Program-made: the position numbers and the translations under genes | Source: Nitratireductor aquimarinus | GTDB lineage: Bacteria > Pseudomonadota > Alphaproteobacteria > Rhizobiales > Rhizobiaceae | Reading direction: 5' to 3' | DNA: 64,000 nucleotides | Assembly: GCF_017255295.1 (NCBI RefSeq) | Contig: NZ_JAFKDE010000009.1 | Span: 220,659 to 284,658 of the forward strand | The notes under the pieces: generated by a model | Seen by the model: only the letters and a program-made list of their open reading frames with translations | Database searches by the model: none | Told to the model about the DNA's origin: nothing | In this document: positions 1 to 8,845 of the stretch, one piece after another | Layout: each line of letters opens with the position of its first letter | Position numbering within the stretch: the first letter of the stretch is position 1

Positions 1-1
1 G

Positions 2-301
2 CGCGCCCGGCTCTCACCAAGGCGCACAGCCGCGTCCATCGTTTCGAAGCGCGGAACGTCTGAGCGGTGCGAGCGGCTCGCCACTGCCATTCGCGCGGTC
101 ATTGCCGAGGCGATTGCAGCCGGCGGCTCATCATTGCGCGACTATGTGAAGGCGGATGGCTCGCTTGGATATTTCCAGCACGCCTTCAAGGTCTATGACC
201 GGGAGGGACAACCCTGCCAGCGCGAAGAATGCGGCGGCACGGTCCGGCGGATCGTTCAGGCCGGGCGCTCCACATTCTTCTGCCCGTCCTGCCAGCGCTA
301 G
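2..301 (+). CDS. mutM: Formamidopyrimidine-DNA glycosylase, C-terminal part (truncated by window edge)
   Basis: Only the last 99 codons are present; the start lies before the window. The visible part begins with the helix-two-turn-helix segment (LSPRRTAAS) and ends in a C4 zinc finger: Cys-x4-Cys (CQREEC), then about 16 residues, then CPSC, with the terminal QR after it. That finger binds DNA in bacterial Fpg/MutM enzymes, which excise 8-oxoguanine and open the abasic site by beta/delta elimination. The catalytic N-terminal proline cannot be seen here. The next gene starts 33 bases downstream, so the two may be co-transcribed. Identification rests on the complete zinc finger in the expected place at the C-terminus. 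Confidence 0.93.
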   Translation, partial: RARLSPRRTAASIVSKRGTSERCERLATAIRAVIAEAIAAGGSSLRDYVKADGSLGYFQHAFKVYDREGQPCQREECGGTVRRIVQAGRSTFFCPSCQR

Positions 302-334
302 CTCTTTTCACGAACACGGAGAGGAAAACAGACC

Positions 335-1108
335 ATGGCCTATGAAACGATCCTGGTGGAAACGCGGGAGCGCGTGGGATTGATCACGCTGAACCGCCCC
401 AAAGCGCTCAACGCCCTGAACTCGAAGGTGCTCGAGGAAGTCGTCGCAGCGGCTAAAGCCTTTGACGAGAACCCGCGCGTTGGCGCCATCGTGCTCACCG
501 GTTCGGAGAAGGCCTTTGCCGCCGGCGCCGACATCAAGGAAATGGCCTCGAAGAACTATGTCGACGCCTATCTGGAAGACCTCTTTGCCGGCTGGGAAGG
601 GCTGACGCGCGTGCGCAAGCCGGTCATTGCGGCGGTTTCGGGCTATGCGCTCGGCGGCGGTTGCGAGCTGGCCATGATGTGCGATTTCATCATCGCGGCG
701 GACAACGCAAAGTTCGGCCAGCCCGAGATCACGCTCGGCGTCATGCCCGGCATGGGCGGCTCTCAGCGCCTCACCCGCTTTGTCGGCAAGTCCAAGGCGA
801 TGGATATGTGCCTGACCGGCCGCATGATGGACGCCGCCGAGGCGGAACGCTCCGGCCTCGTGTCGCGCGTGGTTCCGCCGGGCGAGTTGATCGAGGAGGC
901 GCTCAAGGCCGCCGACAAGATCGCCGATTTCTCGCTTCCGGCCGTGATGATGACCAAGGAAGCCGTCAACCGCGCCTACGAGACGACGCTTGCCGAAGGC
1001 CTGCGGTTCGAACGGCGCGTGTTCCACGCCATGTTTGCCCTGGACGACCAGAAGGAAGGCATGTCGGCGTTCACCGAAAAGCGCTCCGCGAACTTCAAGA
1101 ATCGCTGA
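335..1108 (+). CDS. Enoyl-CoA hydratase (crotonase family)
   Basis: A 257-residue crotonase-fold protein, the usual length for a short-chain enoyl-CoA hydratase, which adds water to trans-2-enoyl-CoA in beta-oxidation or related acyl-CoA degradation. The oxyanion-hole segment [10 protein letters not shown] is at residues 61-70 and GGGCE at 107-111. The two glutamates expected for hydratase activity are both present, E111 in GGGCE and E131 in GQPEITLG. This favours a true hydratase over an isomerase or non-catalytic relative. The ATG at 335 follows a GAGAGGAAA ribosome-binding site. It sits between mutM and rpsT, an arrangement I recall from other Rhizobiales. The substrate chain length cannot be told from sequence. 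Confidence 0.9.
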   Translation: MAYETILVETRERVGLITLNRPKALNALNSKVLEEVVAAAKAFDENPRVGAIVLTGSEKAFAAGADIKEMASKNYVDAYLEDLFAGWEGLTRVRKPVIAAVSGYALGGGCELAMMCDFIIAADNAKFGQPEITLGVMPGMGGSQRLTRFVGKSKAMDMCLTGRMMDAAEAERSGLVSRVVPPGELIEEALKAADKIADFSLPAVMMTKEAVNRAYETTLAEGLRFERRVFHAMFALDDQKEGMSAFTEKRSANFKNR

Positions 1109-1211
1109 GAAGTGCGGCCATCAGGTTCCGCGGCAATGCTGCGGAACCGCACCTGAGGCGGCCGGTTGGCCGCAGACATGCAGTCCGGGGCGGTTTGAAG
1201 GGCAATAGGCG

Positions 1212-1240
1212 TTGACGTTGCCCGAAAGCTCTACTATAAG
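1212..1240 (+). promoter_or_regulatory. Probable sigma-70 promoter of rpsT
   Basis: TTGACG at 1212-1217 and TATAAG at 1235-1240 are separated by exactly 17 bases. This is one of the closest matches to the housekeeping consensus that I noticed in the window. Transcription would begin near 1247, giving a leader of about 85 bases before the rpsT start at 1333. A strong constitutive promoter fits a ribosomal protein gene. Not experimentally shown. Confidence 0.7.
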
Positions 1241-1332
1241 CCGCCACGACTGTGGTGGCCCTGCGGCTGCCCTTTTTGTTTTGCGTCCGCGAGAGACTTC
1301 GCGGCAAAATCTGTAGAGACGAGAGAGGAAAC

Positions 1333-1599
1333 ATGGCCAACACGACTTCGGCCAAGAAGGCGGTTCGCAAGATTGCTCGCCGTACTGCGGTTAACAAGAA
1401 CCGTCGCTCGCGCGTGCGCAGCTTCGTTCGCAAGGTCGAAGAAGCGCTGGCCGCTGGCGACAAGGCTGCAGCGGAAACCGCCTTCAAGGCAGCACAGCCC
1501 GAGCTGATGCGCGCTGCCGGCAAGGGCGTCCTTCACCGCAACACGGCATCGCGGAAAGTGTCCCGCCTTGCCGCGCGCGTGAAATCGCTTAGCGCCTGA
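1333..1599 (+). CDS. rpsT: 30S ribosomal protein S20
   Basis: An 88-residue, lysine/arginine-rich protein beginning [17 protein letters not shown], the standard S20 N-terminus. S20 binds 16S rRNA early in 30S assembly. The reading frame is open further upstream, to 1252, but the ATG at 1333 is chosen because it follows a GAGAGAGGAAAC ribosome-binding site and gives the normal length (about 87-88 residues). It has its own promoter at 1212-1240 and its own terminator at 1624-1651, so it is probably transcribed alone. Its position directly upstream of dnaA is typical of Rhizobiales. Confidence 0.97.
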   Translation: MANTTSAKKAVRKIARRTAVNKNRRSRVRSFVRKVEEALAAGDKAAAETAFKAAQPELMRAAGKGVLHRNTASRKVSRLAARVKSLSA

Positions 1600-1623
1600 T
1601 ATATCGCTTAGATATTCCTGAGA

Positions 1624-1651
1624 AACCCGGCCATGTGCCGGGTTTTTCTTT
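1624..1651 (+). terminator. Rho-independent terminator after rpsT
   Basis: An 8-bp perfect stem (AACCCGGC at 1624-1631 with GCCGGGTT at 1637-1644) with a 5-base loop runs into a T-rich tail ending near 1651. It lies 25 bases after the rpsT stop codon and separates rpsT from the dnaA leader. Confidence 0.9.
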
Positions 1652-2455
1652 GCCCATCAAAAGGTTGGCTCTCAGCACGTCACCGACGTTTGAGACCGGC
1701 CTTTTTCTTTTCTTGAAGGAAGACGGCCGGGAATCGTGAAAAGCCGTCACATATCGAACGCCACCCAACGGTCGTCATTCGATATTCCCCTTTTATTTCA
1801 GTGTTTTACAAACCTTTATCCACAGGTTATCCATGTCATCCCCGACGCCGGAGAGACCCTGAAATGTCAAGTTATTTTTTGAGATTTTTTTCCGCCCCGA
1901 CTCGGTCACGCGGCAAATGAAAAAGGCTCTTGAATCCAAACAGCTTATCGCCACACCCCTTGGGCGATGCCGATTTCAGCGCGGGAAACAAGAGCAGATT
2001 CGACAAAAAAGCGGCAGTCTCGCCCTTGCCCTTTCCACAAGGATTTCGGTAATGTCAGGCCATCGAGAGGGCGGACAGAGCCCAACGAATTTAAGCCCAA
2101 ATCGGCACCTACTGAAACGCGGAATCCCGATTCTGCGCAGGGGCTTCGTGCGCTCTCGAAACAGCCCTGCCCGCTTGTCTGTCGGGGACCGATCGAGGCG
2201 CATCCGCGCCACTTGCTCAAGCGAGCGCAAGGCTATGCTGCCGCCGGCGATTTTATCATCCGGTGGCTGCGCACATTAATTGGAACTGCAGTTTACGTCT
2301 GTAGAAAGCAAAAGGAGCGTTTGGGGCCGAAAGTCAGACGAGCAACACTGACTGGAACAAACACACCAATCAAAAAGATACGGAATGAGCAGGGGCAATT
2401 AACTCAGGTGGGCTCTTCCGTAAAAACACCACTCAAAGCGACAGGGACACAAGGA
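1652..2455 (+). other. Long non-coding region upstream of dnaA
   Basis: About 800 bases without a convincing gene. Open frames here, including an in-frame extension of dnaA, lack a good ribosome-binding site and look nothing like known proteins. The region holds a consensus DnaA box (1816-1824) with a degenerate neighbour at 1827-1835, an AT-rich stretch at about 1862-1900, and five GANTC sites (1731, 1932, 1997, 2122 and 2129). GANTC is the target of the CcrM methylase in alphaproteobacteria. The region is best read as the dnaA promoter and leader. I do not call it the replication origin, because in several Rhizobiales the chromosomal origin lies near hemE, away from dnaA. Confidence 0.6.
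1816..1824 (+). promoter_or_regulatory. DnaA box
   Basis: TTATCCACA is a perfect match to the consensus DnaA box. A second, degenerate copy (TTATCCATG) starts three bases after it, at 1827. Placed upstream of dnaA, the pair could mediate autoregulation by DnaA. Confidence 0.65.
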
Positions 2456-4015
2456 ATGCAAAGCGGCGCTGAAAGGGAAGTTTCGGGGGGATTTTCTTTT
2501 CAAGAGCAGATGTCTCAGAAGGACACTGAGACCAAAGAAGCAGGCAACAGCGACAGCAAGGCAGGACCTTCCGACGCAGTATTCGAGCGCGTGAAAACGC
2601 AGCTCCGTGCACGTCTGGGCAGTGAGGTCTACTCCAGCTGGTTCGGTCGTATGAAGCTCATGGAAGCCTCCAAGGGCTCCGTGCGCATCTCGGTTCCGAC
2701 CGCCTTCCTGCGCTCTTGGATCAACGGGCATTATCTGGACCTCATTACCGAGCTCTGGAAGAAAGAATCGCCAGACACGCTGAAGGTGGAGATCGTCGTA
2801 CGCACGGCAACGCGCAATGTACGCACCTCCCAGGACAGCAAGCCGGCGGCAGCGCGCAAGGTTTCGACCCGGCCGCAGACCGCACTGGCCACGGGAACGC
2901 TTTCGGCGAACCCGGCCGCACGGTCCGCTCCCGCGCAGATGCCGGACCTTGAGGGACGCTCCAACATTCTGGGGTCCCCTCTCGATAGCCGGTACACGTT
3001 TGAATCCCTCATCGAGGGCACATCCAACCGCGTGGCATGCGCGGCGGCGCGCACTGTTGCGGAATCCGATTCCAATGCAGTTCGCTTCAACCCGCTGTTT
3101 CTCCACGCATCCGTCGGCCTCGGCAAGACGCACATGCTGCAGGCAATCGCCGCAGAATCGCTGCGCCGCAAGCCGCAGGCCCGTGTCGTCTACCTGACGG
3201 CGGAATACTTCATGTGGCGCTTCGCAACCGCGATCCGCGACAACAATGCGCTGACCCTGAAGGAGCAGCTGCGCGACATCGATCTTCTCATCATCGATGA
3301 CATGCAGTTCCTGCAGGGCAAGTCGATCCAGAACGAGTTCTGCCATCTCCTGAACATGCTGCTCGACAGTGCCCGTCAGGTGGTGGTGGCCGCAGACCGG
3401 CCGCCCTCAGAGCTGGAATCGCTTGAGCCGCGCGTGAAGTCGCGCCTCAATGGCGGCGTTTCGCTGGAGATCGGCGCACCGGATTTCGCCATGCGCCTTT
3501 CGATCCTGAAGCAGCGCCTTGAGAGCGCGCAGGCCGAGGACGCATCGCTGGATATCCCGGAGGAGATCCTGGTCCATGTCGCACGTTCCGTGACCGGCAG
3601 CGGTCGCGAACTGGAAGGCGCGTTCAACCAGCTTCTGTTCCGCCACTCCTTCGAGCCGCAGATCACCATTGACCGGATCGACGAGATACTCGGCCATGTG
3701 TGCCGTGCAGGCGAGCCCAAGCGTGTGCGCATCGAGGACATCCAGCGCATCGTCGCACGGCACTACAACGTGTCGAAGACGGAGCTTCTGTCCAACCGCC
3801 GCACGCGGACCATCGTGAAACCGCGCCAGGTGGCCATGTACCTCTCCAAGGTCATGACGCCGCGCTCGCTGCCCGAGATCGGCCGCCGCTTCGGCGGGCG
3901 TGACCACACGACGGTGCTGCATGCGGTGCGCAAGATCGAGGGTCTGACCGATGGCGACAGGCAGCTTGCACAGGAGATCGAACTCCTGAAGCGCCTGATC
4001 AGCGACCAGGCTTAA
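2456..4015 (+). CDS. dnaA: Chromosomal replication initiator protein DnaA
   Basis: A 519-residue AAA+ initiator. Domain I (about 40-115) mediates oligomerisation and helicase loading; residues about 120-170 are a variable linker. The AAA+ core includes the P-loop (SVGLGKTH, 219-226) and Walker B ([10 protein letters not shown], 277-286). The C-terminal DNA-binding domain carries [15 protein letters not shown], the DnaA-box recognition signature. The P-loop has Ala-Ser where many DnaA proteins have Gly-Gly. The frame is open back to 1967, but the ATG at 2456 follows AAGGA and gives the MQSG... N-terminus I associate with Mesorhizobium-type DnaA. The GANTC-rich leader suggests cell-cycle control. 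A terminator follows at 4024. Confidence 0.96.
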   Translation: MQSGAEREVSGGFSFQEQMSQKDTETKEAGNSDSKAGPSDAVFERVKTQLRARLGSEVYSSWFGRMKLMEASKGSVRISVPTAFLRSWINGHYLDLITELWKKESPDTLKVEIVVRTATRNVRTSQDSKPAAARKVSTRPQTALATGTLSANPAARSAPAQMPDLEGRSNILGSPLDSRYTFESLIEGTSNRVACAAARTVAESDSNAVRFNPLFLHASVGLGKTHMLQAIAAESLRRKPQARVVYLTAEYFMWRFATAIRDNNALTLKEQLRDIDLLIIDDMQFLQGKSIQNEFCHLLNMLLDSARQVVVAADRPPSELESLEPRVKSRLNGGVSLEIGAPDFAMRLSILKQRLESAQAEDASLDIPEEILVHVARSVTGSGRELEGAFNQLLFRHSFEPQITIDRIDEILGHVCRAGEPKRVRIEDIQRIVARHYNVSKTELLSNRRTRTIVKPRQVAMYLSKVMTPRSLPEIGRRFGGRDHTTVLHAVRKIEGLTDGDRQLAQEIELLKRLISDQA

Positions 4016-4023
4016 CCGGACAG

Positions 4024-4058
4024 GCCGGCAGGTTTTCGAGCCTGCCGGCATTTTCCTT
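4024..4058 (+). terminator. Rho-independent terminator after dnaA
   Basis: A 9-bp perfect stem (GCCGGCAGG at 4024-4032 with CCTGCCGGC at 4041-4049) closes an 8-base loop and is followed by a T-rich tail. It lies just after the dnaA stop, so dnaN is probably transcribed from its own promoter in the roughly 260-base gap that follows. Confidence 0.9.
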
Positions 4059-4317
4059 TTGGAGCGCCGCCGCCAGCCGGAAAAGCGCTCTTTTGTTCCC
4101 GGCAGGGGGCGCATCGCAGCCAGGGCGGCGCGGCGCAACGCCGCCAGGAGCCTTCTTTTCCCCAGAATGCGCGGCGAACGAGCGCGTAAGCCCATGACAG
4201 GCTTGCGTTTCCCGTTGATTTCCTGTCATTTTGGGTCAAATCAAGCCTGTTCACGGCTGTCCTGGACATGCGTCATGTTTGCCGGGCTATTCTTCATTCA
4301 AGTGAGATTGATTGGTC

Positions 4318-5436
4318 ATGCGTGTTATTCTGGAACGCTCCACCCTTTTGAAGTCCCTGAACCATGTTCATCGCGTGGTGGAGCGCCGCAACACCATCCC
4401 GATTCTGTCCAACGTGCTTCTGAGCGCTGACGGCGCGAGCCTGCAATTGAAGGCGACCGACCTCGACCTCGAAGTGACCGAGGCTGCGGGCGCGACAATC
4501 GAGCAGGCCGGCGCGACGACCGTGCCCGCGCACCTGCTCTACGACATCGTGCGCAAGCTGCCGGACGGCGCAGAGGTGATGCTGAAGACGGACGAAGACG
4601 GCAATGCCATGTCGGTGATGGCCGGACGTTCCAGCTTCCGCCTCCAGTGCCTGCCGCAGTCTGACTTCCCCGAGCTTTCCGCCGGCAATTTCTCGCACAT
4701 CTTCCGCCTCGACTCGGCTGATCTGAAGGCGCTGATCGAGAAGACGCAGTTCGCCATCTCCACCGAGGAGACGCGCTATTATCTGAACGGTATCTTCCTG
4801 CACACGATCGAGTCCGAGGGCAGCCTCAAGCTGCGCTCCGTGGCAACCGACGGACACCGCCTTGCACGCGCCGAGATGGAAGCGCCGGCCGGCTCCGAAG
4901 GCATGCCGGGCATCATCATCCCGCGCAAGACCGTGGGTGAGCTGCAGAAGCTGGTGGACGCGCCTGACGTGGCCGTGACGGTTGAGCTTTCGGACACGAA
5001 GATCCGCTTCACAATCGGCAGCGTGATCCTGACTTCGAAGCTGATCGACGGCACCTTCCCCGACTATCAGCGCGTGATCCCGACCGGCAATGACAAGCAG
5101 CTGGTGATCGACCGCCAGACCTTCGCTTCTGCCGTGGACCGCGTTTCGACCATCTCTTCCGAGCGCGGTCGCGCCGTGAAGCTGACCATCGCCGAGGGCC
5201 AGGTGACGCTCACCGTCAACAACCCGGATTCGGGCTCGGCAACGGAAGAGCTGGCGGCGGATTACGAATCCGACCCCATCGAGATCGGCTTCAACGCCCG
5301 CTATCTTCTGGATGTGGCGGCGCAGCTTTCGGGCGGCAATGCACGCTTCCTCCTGGCCGATGCCGGTTCGCCGACCCTCGTGCAGGATGAAGGCGACGAA
5401 AGCACGCTCTACGTTCTGATGCCGATGCGCGTCTAG
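4318..5436 (+). CDS. dnaN: DNA polymerase III subunit beta (sliding clamp)
   Basis: A 372-residue protein, the normal clamp length, starting MRVILERSTLLKSLNHVHRVVERRNTIPILSN (broken here for reading: MRVILERSTLLKSLNHVHRV then VERRNTIPILSN). The three tandem clamp domains fit the length, and the C-terminal MPMRV closely matches the M-P-M-R ending typical of beta clamps. It forms the ring that tethers Pol III to DNA and recruits other proteins. A TTG six bases upstream is in frame, but the ATG at 4318 gives the conserved N-terminus. recF follows 17 bases after the stop, suggesting a dnaN-recF operon. Confidence 0.97.
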   Translation: MRVILERSTLLKSLNHVHRVVERRNTIPILSNVLLSADGASLQLKATDLDLEVTEAAGATIEQAGATTVPAHLLYDIVRKLPDGAEVMLKTDEDGNAMSVMAGRSSFRLQCLPQSDFPELSAGNFSHIFRLDSADLKALIEKTQFAISTEETRYYLNGIFLHTIESEGSLKLRSVATDGHRLARAEMEAPAGSEGMPGIIIPRKTVGELQKLVDAPDVAVTVELSDTKIRFTIGSVILTSKLIDGTFPDYQRVIPTGNDKQLVIDRQTFASAVDRVSTISSERGRAVKLTIAEGQVTLTVNNPDSGSATEELAADYESDPIEIGFNARYLLDVAAQLSGGNARFLLADAGSPTLVQDEGDESTLYVLMPMRV

Positions 5437-5453
5437 GCGTCGATGGCTCTCCC

Positions 5454-6620
5454 TTGGTCGAGCAGACATCCGGCAGGCAGCCCGTAGCCCAGGTTCACGT
5501 AACCAGGCTTAGCCTGACCGACTTCCGCAATTATCACGCCCTGGCGCTGGATCTCGCGCCGGGCGCCGTGGTTTTGACCGGCGAGAACGGCGCCGGCAAG
5601 ACGAACCTGCTCGAAGCCGTTTCCTTCCTCTCCCCCGGCCGTGGCCTGCGCCGCGCCAAGTTCGACGATGTTGCGCGCGTAGGCGCTGAAACGGGCTTTG
5701 CCATCCATGCAAGGCTTGAAGGGCCTTTCGGCGAATGCGAGATAGGCACCGGCACTGCCGGAATGCAGCCGGGCGCTGAAACCGGCCGCCGCCTGCGCAT
5801 CAATGGCGAAACCGCGCGAACCGCCGACGCCATGCTCGAATGGGTGCGCGTCCTGTGGCTGACACCGGCCATGGATGCGCTGTTTACCGGGCCTGCCGGC
5901 GACCGCCGCCGCTTCCTCGACCGTCTCGTTCTGGCCATTGACCCGGCCCATGGCCGTCGCGCGCTCGACTATGAGAAGGCAATGCGGGCGCGCAACCGCC
6001 TTCTGTCGGAGGATTCGCGCGACGCCGGCTGGTTCGACGCCATCGAGACCCAGATGGCCGAAACCGGCGTGGCGATTGCAGCTGCCCGCGCCGAGATGGT
6101 GCGCCTTCTGGCGGCGATGAATGAGCGCCTGCCCGCCGATGGCCCCTTCCCCACCGCCGAGATTGCGCTCGAAGGCACGATCGATGCGGAGATCGGCCGG
6201 AACGCCGCCGTGGATGTCGAGGAAATGTTCCGCCGGCTCCTGCGCGACCACCGCCCGCGCGACCGCGCTGCCGGGCGCACGCTGGAAGGCCCGCACCGCA
6301 GCGAGCTTCTGGTGCGGCACGTGCCCAAGGACATGCCCGCCGCACGCTGTTCCACCGGCGAGCAGAAGGCGCTGCTCGTGGGGCTGATTCTCGCTCACGC
6401 GCGCCTGACCGGCGAGCTTTCGGGCAGCGCGCCCATCCTTCTGCTGGACGAGATCTCCGCGCATTTCGACCCGGACCGGCGGGCAGCGCTCTTCTCGATT
6501 CTGGAAGAGCTGAACTGTCAGGCCTTCATGACCGGCACGGAGGCAAGCCTGTTCTCGGCCATCGAAGGCCGCGCGCAGTTTTTCTCCGTATCGACCGGCG
6601 CGATCCACGAACCACGCTGA
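5454..6620 (+). CDS. recF: DNA replication and repair protein RecF
   Basis: An SMC/ABC-type ATPase of 388 residues that loads RecA at single-strand gaps together with RecO and RecR. It has a Walker A motif (GENGAGKT, 43-50), the conserved SFLSPGRGLRR stretch after it, an ABC-like signature (STGEQKALLVG) and Walker B (LLLDEISAHFD) near the C-terminus. No ATG precedes the conserved N-terminal region TRLSLTDFRNY. The TTG at 5454 is the best available start, although its ribosome-binding site is weak, so the exact start is uncertain. It is closely linked to dnaN and probably translated from the same message. Confidence 0.94.
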   Translation: MVEQTSGRQPVAQVHVTRLSLTDFRNYHALALDLAPGAVVLTGENGAGKTNLLEAVSFLSPGRGLRRAKFDDVARVGAETGFAIHARLEGPFGECEIGTGTAGMQPGAETGRRLRINGETARTADAMLEWVRVLWLTPAMDALFTGPAGDRRRFLDRLVLAIDPAHGRRALDYEKAMRARNRLLSEDSRDAGWFDAIETQMAETGVAIAAARAEMVRLLAAMNERLPADGPFPTAEIALEGTIDAEIGRNAAVDVEEMFRRLLRDHRPRDRAAGRTLEGPHRSELLVRHVPKDMPAARCSTGEQKALLVGLILAHARLTGELSGSAPILLLDEISAHFDPDRRAALFSILEELNCQAFMTGTEASLFSAIEGRAQFFSVSTGAIHEPR

Positions 6621-6651
6621 CACCCTCTCTCCTGCTGGATAAGATCGCCGC

Positions 6652-7428
6652 ATGACCGAGACAAACACATCCCCCACCGCCCTTTCCGACACCGAGCTGG
6701 AGCGCTATGCCCGCCATATCGTTCTGCCGGAGATCGGCGGAGCCGGGCAGCAGAAGCTCAAGAAGGCGCGGGTTCTGGTGATCGGCGCAGGCGGGCTCGG
6801 CGCACCGGTTCTGAGCTATCTGGCGGCTGCCGGCATAGGCACGCTGGGCGTGATCGACGACGACACGGTGTCGCTCTCCAACCTGCAGCGCCAGGTGATC
6901 CACGACACGGGCAGTGTCGGCATGGAAAAGGTGGAGAGCGCCCGGGCAAGCATTCTCCGCATCAACCCGCATGTGACGGTCGAAACGCATGTGAAGCGGC
7001 TTGATGAGGAGAATGCGGCCGGCATCATCGCCGCCTATGACATCGTGGTGGACGGCTCGGACAATTTCGCCACGCGCTACCTTCTGGCCGACACATGCGC
7101 GGCGGTGGAGCGCCCGCTCGTGACGGCGGCGGTGGGCCGCTTCGACGGGTCGCTGACCGTGCTCAAGCCCTTCGAGCGGGACGGCGACGGCAACCCGCTG
7201 CCGGGCTATCGCCATCTCTTTCCCGAACCGCCGCCGGCGGGACTGGTGCCAAGCTGCGCGGAAGCCGGCATTGTCGGCGCGCTGACCGGCGTGATGGGAA
7301 CGCTGGAGGCGATGGAGGTGATCAAGCTGATCACCGGAGCGGGTGAACCGCTGATCGGCCGCCTACTGCTTTACGATGCGCTGGCAGCCCGTTTTGAAAC
7401 AGTGAAATACCGGCGGCGTGCGGGCTGA
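6652..7428 (+). CDS. moeB: HesA/MoeB/ThiF-family adenylyltransferase (E1-like)
   Basis: A 258-residue E1-like enzyme that would adenylate the C-terminal glycine of a small sulfur carrier (MoaD in molybdopterin synthesis or ThiS in thiamin synthesis). The Rossmann motif GAGGLG (45-50), the conserved NLQRQ (77-81) and SCAEAG around C202 are all present. The oddity is the absence of the two CxxC zinc pairs found in E. coli MoeB: the first site reads GYRHLF here (no cysteines) and the C-terminus ends YRRRAG without a Cys-x-x-Cys. Whether this is MoeB, ThiF or an enzyme serving both cannot be decided. The symbol reflects the closest overall resemblance. It starts 31 bases after recF. Confidence 0.8.
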   Translation: MTETNTSPTALSDTELERYARHIVLPEIGGAGQQKLKKARVLVIGAGGLGAPVLSYLAAAGIGTLGVIDDDTVSLSNLQRQVIHDTGSVGMEKVESARASILRINPHVTVETHVKRLDEENAAGIIAAYDIVVDGSDNFATRYLLADTCAAVERPLVTAAVGRFDGSLTVLKPFERDGDGNPLPGYRHLFPEPPPAGLVPSCAEAGIVGALTGVMGTLEAMEVIKLITGAGEPLIGRLLLYDALAARFETVKYRRRAG

Positions 7429-7459
7429 GATTACCGCTTACCCGTTGCAGTGAGACCCT

Positions 7460-7587
7460 GCGTGGTTCGACAAGCTCACCATGAGGGTCGTTGTGTCTGG
7501 CAGGGAGGCCGGTTCGAATACTCGGGGCAGTTCACCACCCCGTCTACACAACCCCCCGTCCCTCATGGTGAGCTTGTCGAACCACGC
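7460..7587. repeat. 28-bp perfect inverted repeat with 72-base spacer
   Basis: Positions 7460-7487 and 7560-7587 are exact reverse complements over 28 bases (left arm begins GCGTGGTTCGACAAGCTC). The 72-base spacer has no gene. It lies between two convergent genes that both lack another visible terminator, so a transcript would fold into a long hairpin that may end or protect both messages. Very similar strings occur, as I remember, as dispersed palindromic repeats in several alphaproteobacteria, which would make this a REP-like or MITE-like element. Confidence 0.85.
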
Positions 7588-7680
7588 ACCACGCGACGGT
7601 CAGGAAACCTTGGGCAAACGAAATCGCTGCGCGGCGAGCACCACGCAGTGATCAAGCCCACAAGGCAATGTGTCGTCTGC

Positions 7681-8682
7681 TCAGACGTTTTTCGGCAGAA
7701 CCCGGTCCGGCGGGCGATGACCATCGAAGAAGGTGCGGATGTTGATGATGACCTTCTCGCCCATGTCGATGCGACCCTCGATGGTCGCCGAGCCCATATG
7801 CGGCAGAATCACGATCTTGTTCTTCTTCGCGAGCTTGAGAAGCTTGGGATTGACCGACGGCTCATGCTCGAAGACGTCGAGCCCTGCGCCTGCCAGCTTG
7901 CCCTCTTCGACCAGGCGGATCAGCGCATCCTCATCCACCACATCGCCGCGGGCCGTGTTCACCAGATAGGCGCGCGGCTGCATCAGCTCCAGCCGGCGCG
8001 CCGACAGGAGATGGAAGGTTGCAGGCGTTGAAGGGCAGTTGACGGAGATGATGTCCATGCGGGCCAGCATCTGGTCGAGGCTGTCCCAATAGGTTGCCTC
8101 CAGTTCGTCTTCGATGGCCGGGGAAACCCGCTGACGGTTGTGATAATGGATCGACAGGCCGAACGCCTTTGCGCGCCGCGCCACGGCGGTGCCGACGCGA
8201 CCCATGCCGACAATGCCAAGACGCTTGCCCCAGATGCGGTGCCCCAGCATCCATGTGGGCGACCAGCCATCCCACTTGCCGCCGCTGCGCAGAACCTCTG
8301 CGCCCTCGGTCAGACGGCGCGGCACGGCGAGCATGAGCGCCATGGTCATGTCGGCCGTGTCTTCATTGAGAACATTGGGCGTGTTGGTGACGGTGATGCC
8401 CTTCTTGGCGGCGGCCACCACATCGACATTGTCGACGCCATTGCCGAAATTGGCGATCAGCTTGAGCTGGTCGCCGGCCTGCGCGATGAGAGCGGCGTCG
8501 ATCCGGTCCGTGATCGTGGGAACAAGAACGTCGGCTTCCTTGACCGCAGCCACCAGTTCGGGCTGCGTCATCCGCCTGTCGTCGAGATTGAGGCGCGCGT
8601 CGAACAGTTCGCGCATGCGCGTTTCGACCTGATCCGGCAGCTTGCGGGTGATGACGACGAGAGGCTTCTTCCTGACGGTCAT
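7681..8682 (-). CDS. D-isomer-specific 2-hydroxyacid dehydrogenase (glyoxylate/hydroxypyruvate reductase type)
   Basis: A 333-residue NAD(P)-dependent dehydrogenase. The N-terminal catalytic half contains NFGNGVDNVD. The coenzyme domain carries the Rossmann motif GMGRVGTAVARR and then the NTARGDVVDEDAL segment. The catalytic Arg/Glu/His residues are expected in the family, and the C-terminal ILPHMGSAT supplies the histidine. These features fit reduction of glyoxylate, hydroxypyruvate or a related 2-oxoacid. The frame is open far upstream, but the ATG at 8682 follows TTTTGGAGACC and starts at the conserved domain boundary. It is divergent from the SH3-domain gene and convergent with the moeB-like gene across the inverted repeat. 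The substrate is not certain. Confidence 0.87.
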   Translation of the reverse strand: MTVRKKPLVVITRKLPDQVETRMRELFDARLNLDDRRMTQPELVAAVKEADVLVPTITDRIDAALIAQAGDQLKLIANFGNGVDNVDVVAAAKKGITVTNTPNVLNEDTADMTMALMLAVPRRLTEGAEVLRSGGKWDGWSPTWMLGHRIWGKRLGIVGMGRVGTAVARRAKAFGLSIHYHNRQRVSPAIEDELEATYWDSLDQMLARMDIISVNCPSTPATFHLLSARRLELMQPRAYLVNTARGDVVDEDALIRLVEEGKLAGAGLDVFEHEPSVNPKLLKLAKKNKIVILPHMGSATIEGRIDMGEKVIINIRTFFDGHRPPDRVLPKNV

Positions 8683-8845
8683 ATGGTCTCCAAAATAACG
8701 CCCTGTTGATACCTCTTTAACCAAGATACGCGACACTGCAATGCCGAGCCGGGCTGCCTTCTCTCTATCAAGCGGTGGCGGCCAAGACAAAGAAAAAGGG
8801 TGGAAGCGCTCGTTCCGCCAGAACAAGGTTACCGGGAGTTCCGCA

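Noticed and set aside
1652..2455. Chromosomal replication origin upstream of dnaA
   Set aside because: Only one perfect and one degenerate DnaA box are present, and in several Rhizobiales the origin lies near hemE, not near dnaA. The region is better read as the dnaA promoter and leader.
1967..2455. N-terminal extension of dnaA
   Set aside because: The frame is open, but it has no ribosome-binding site, no similarity to DnaA, and would make the protein far longer than the family. ATG 2456 has AAGGA and the expected N-terminus.
7505..7525. tRNA T-arm-like string GGTTCGAATAC inside the large inverted repeat
   Set aside because: No acceptor stem, anticodon arm or CCA-proximal pairing could be built around it; it is part of the repeat spacer.
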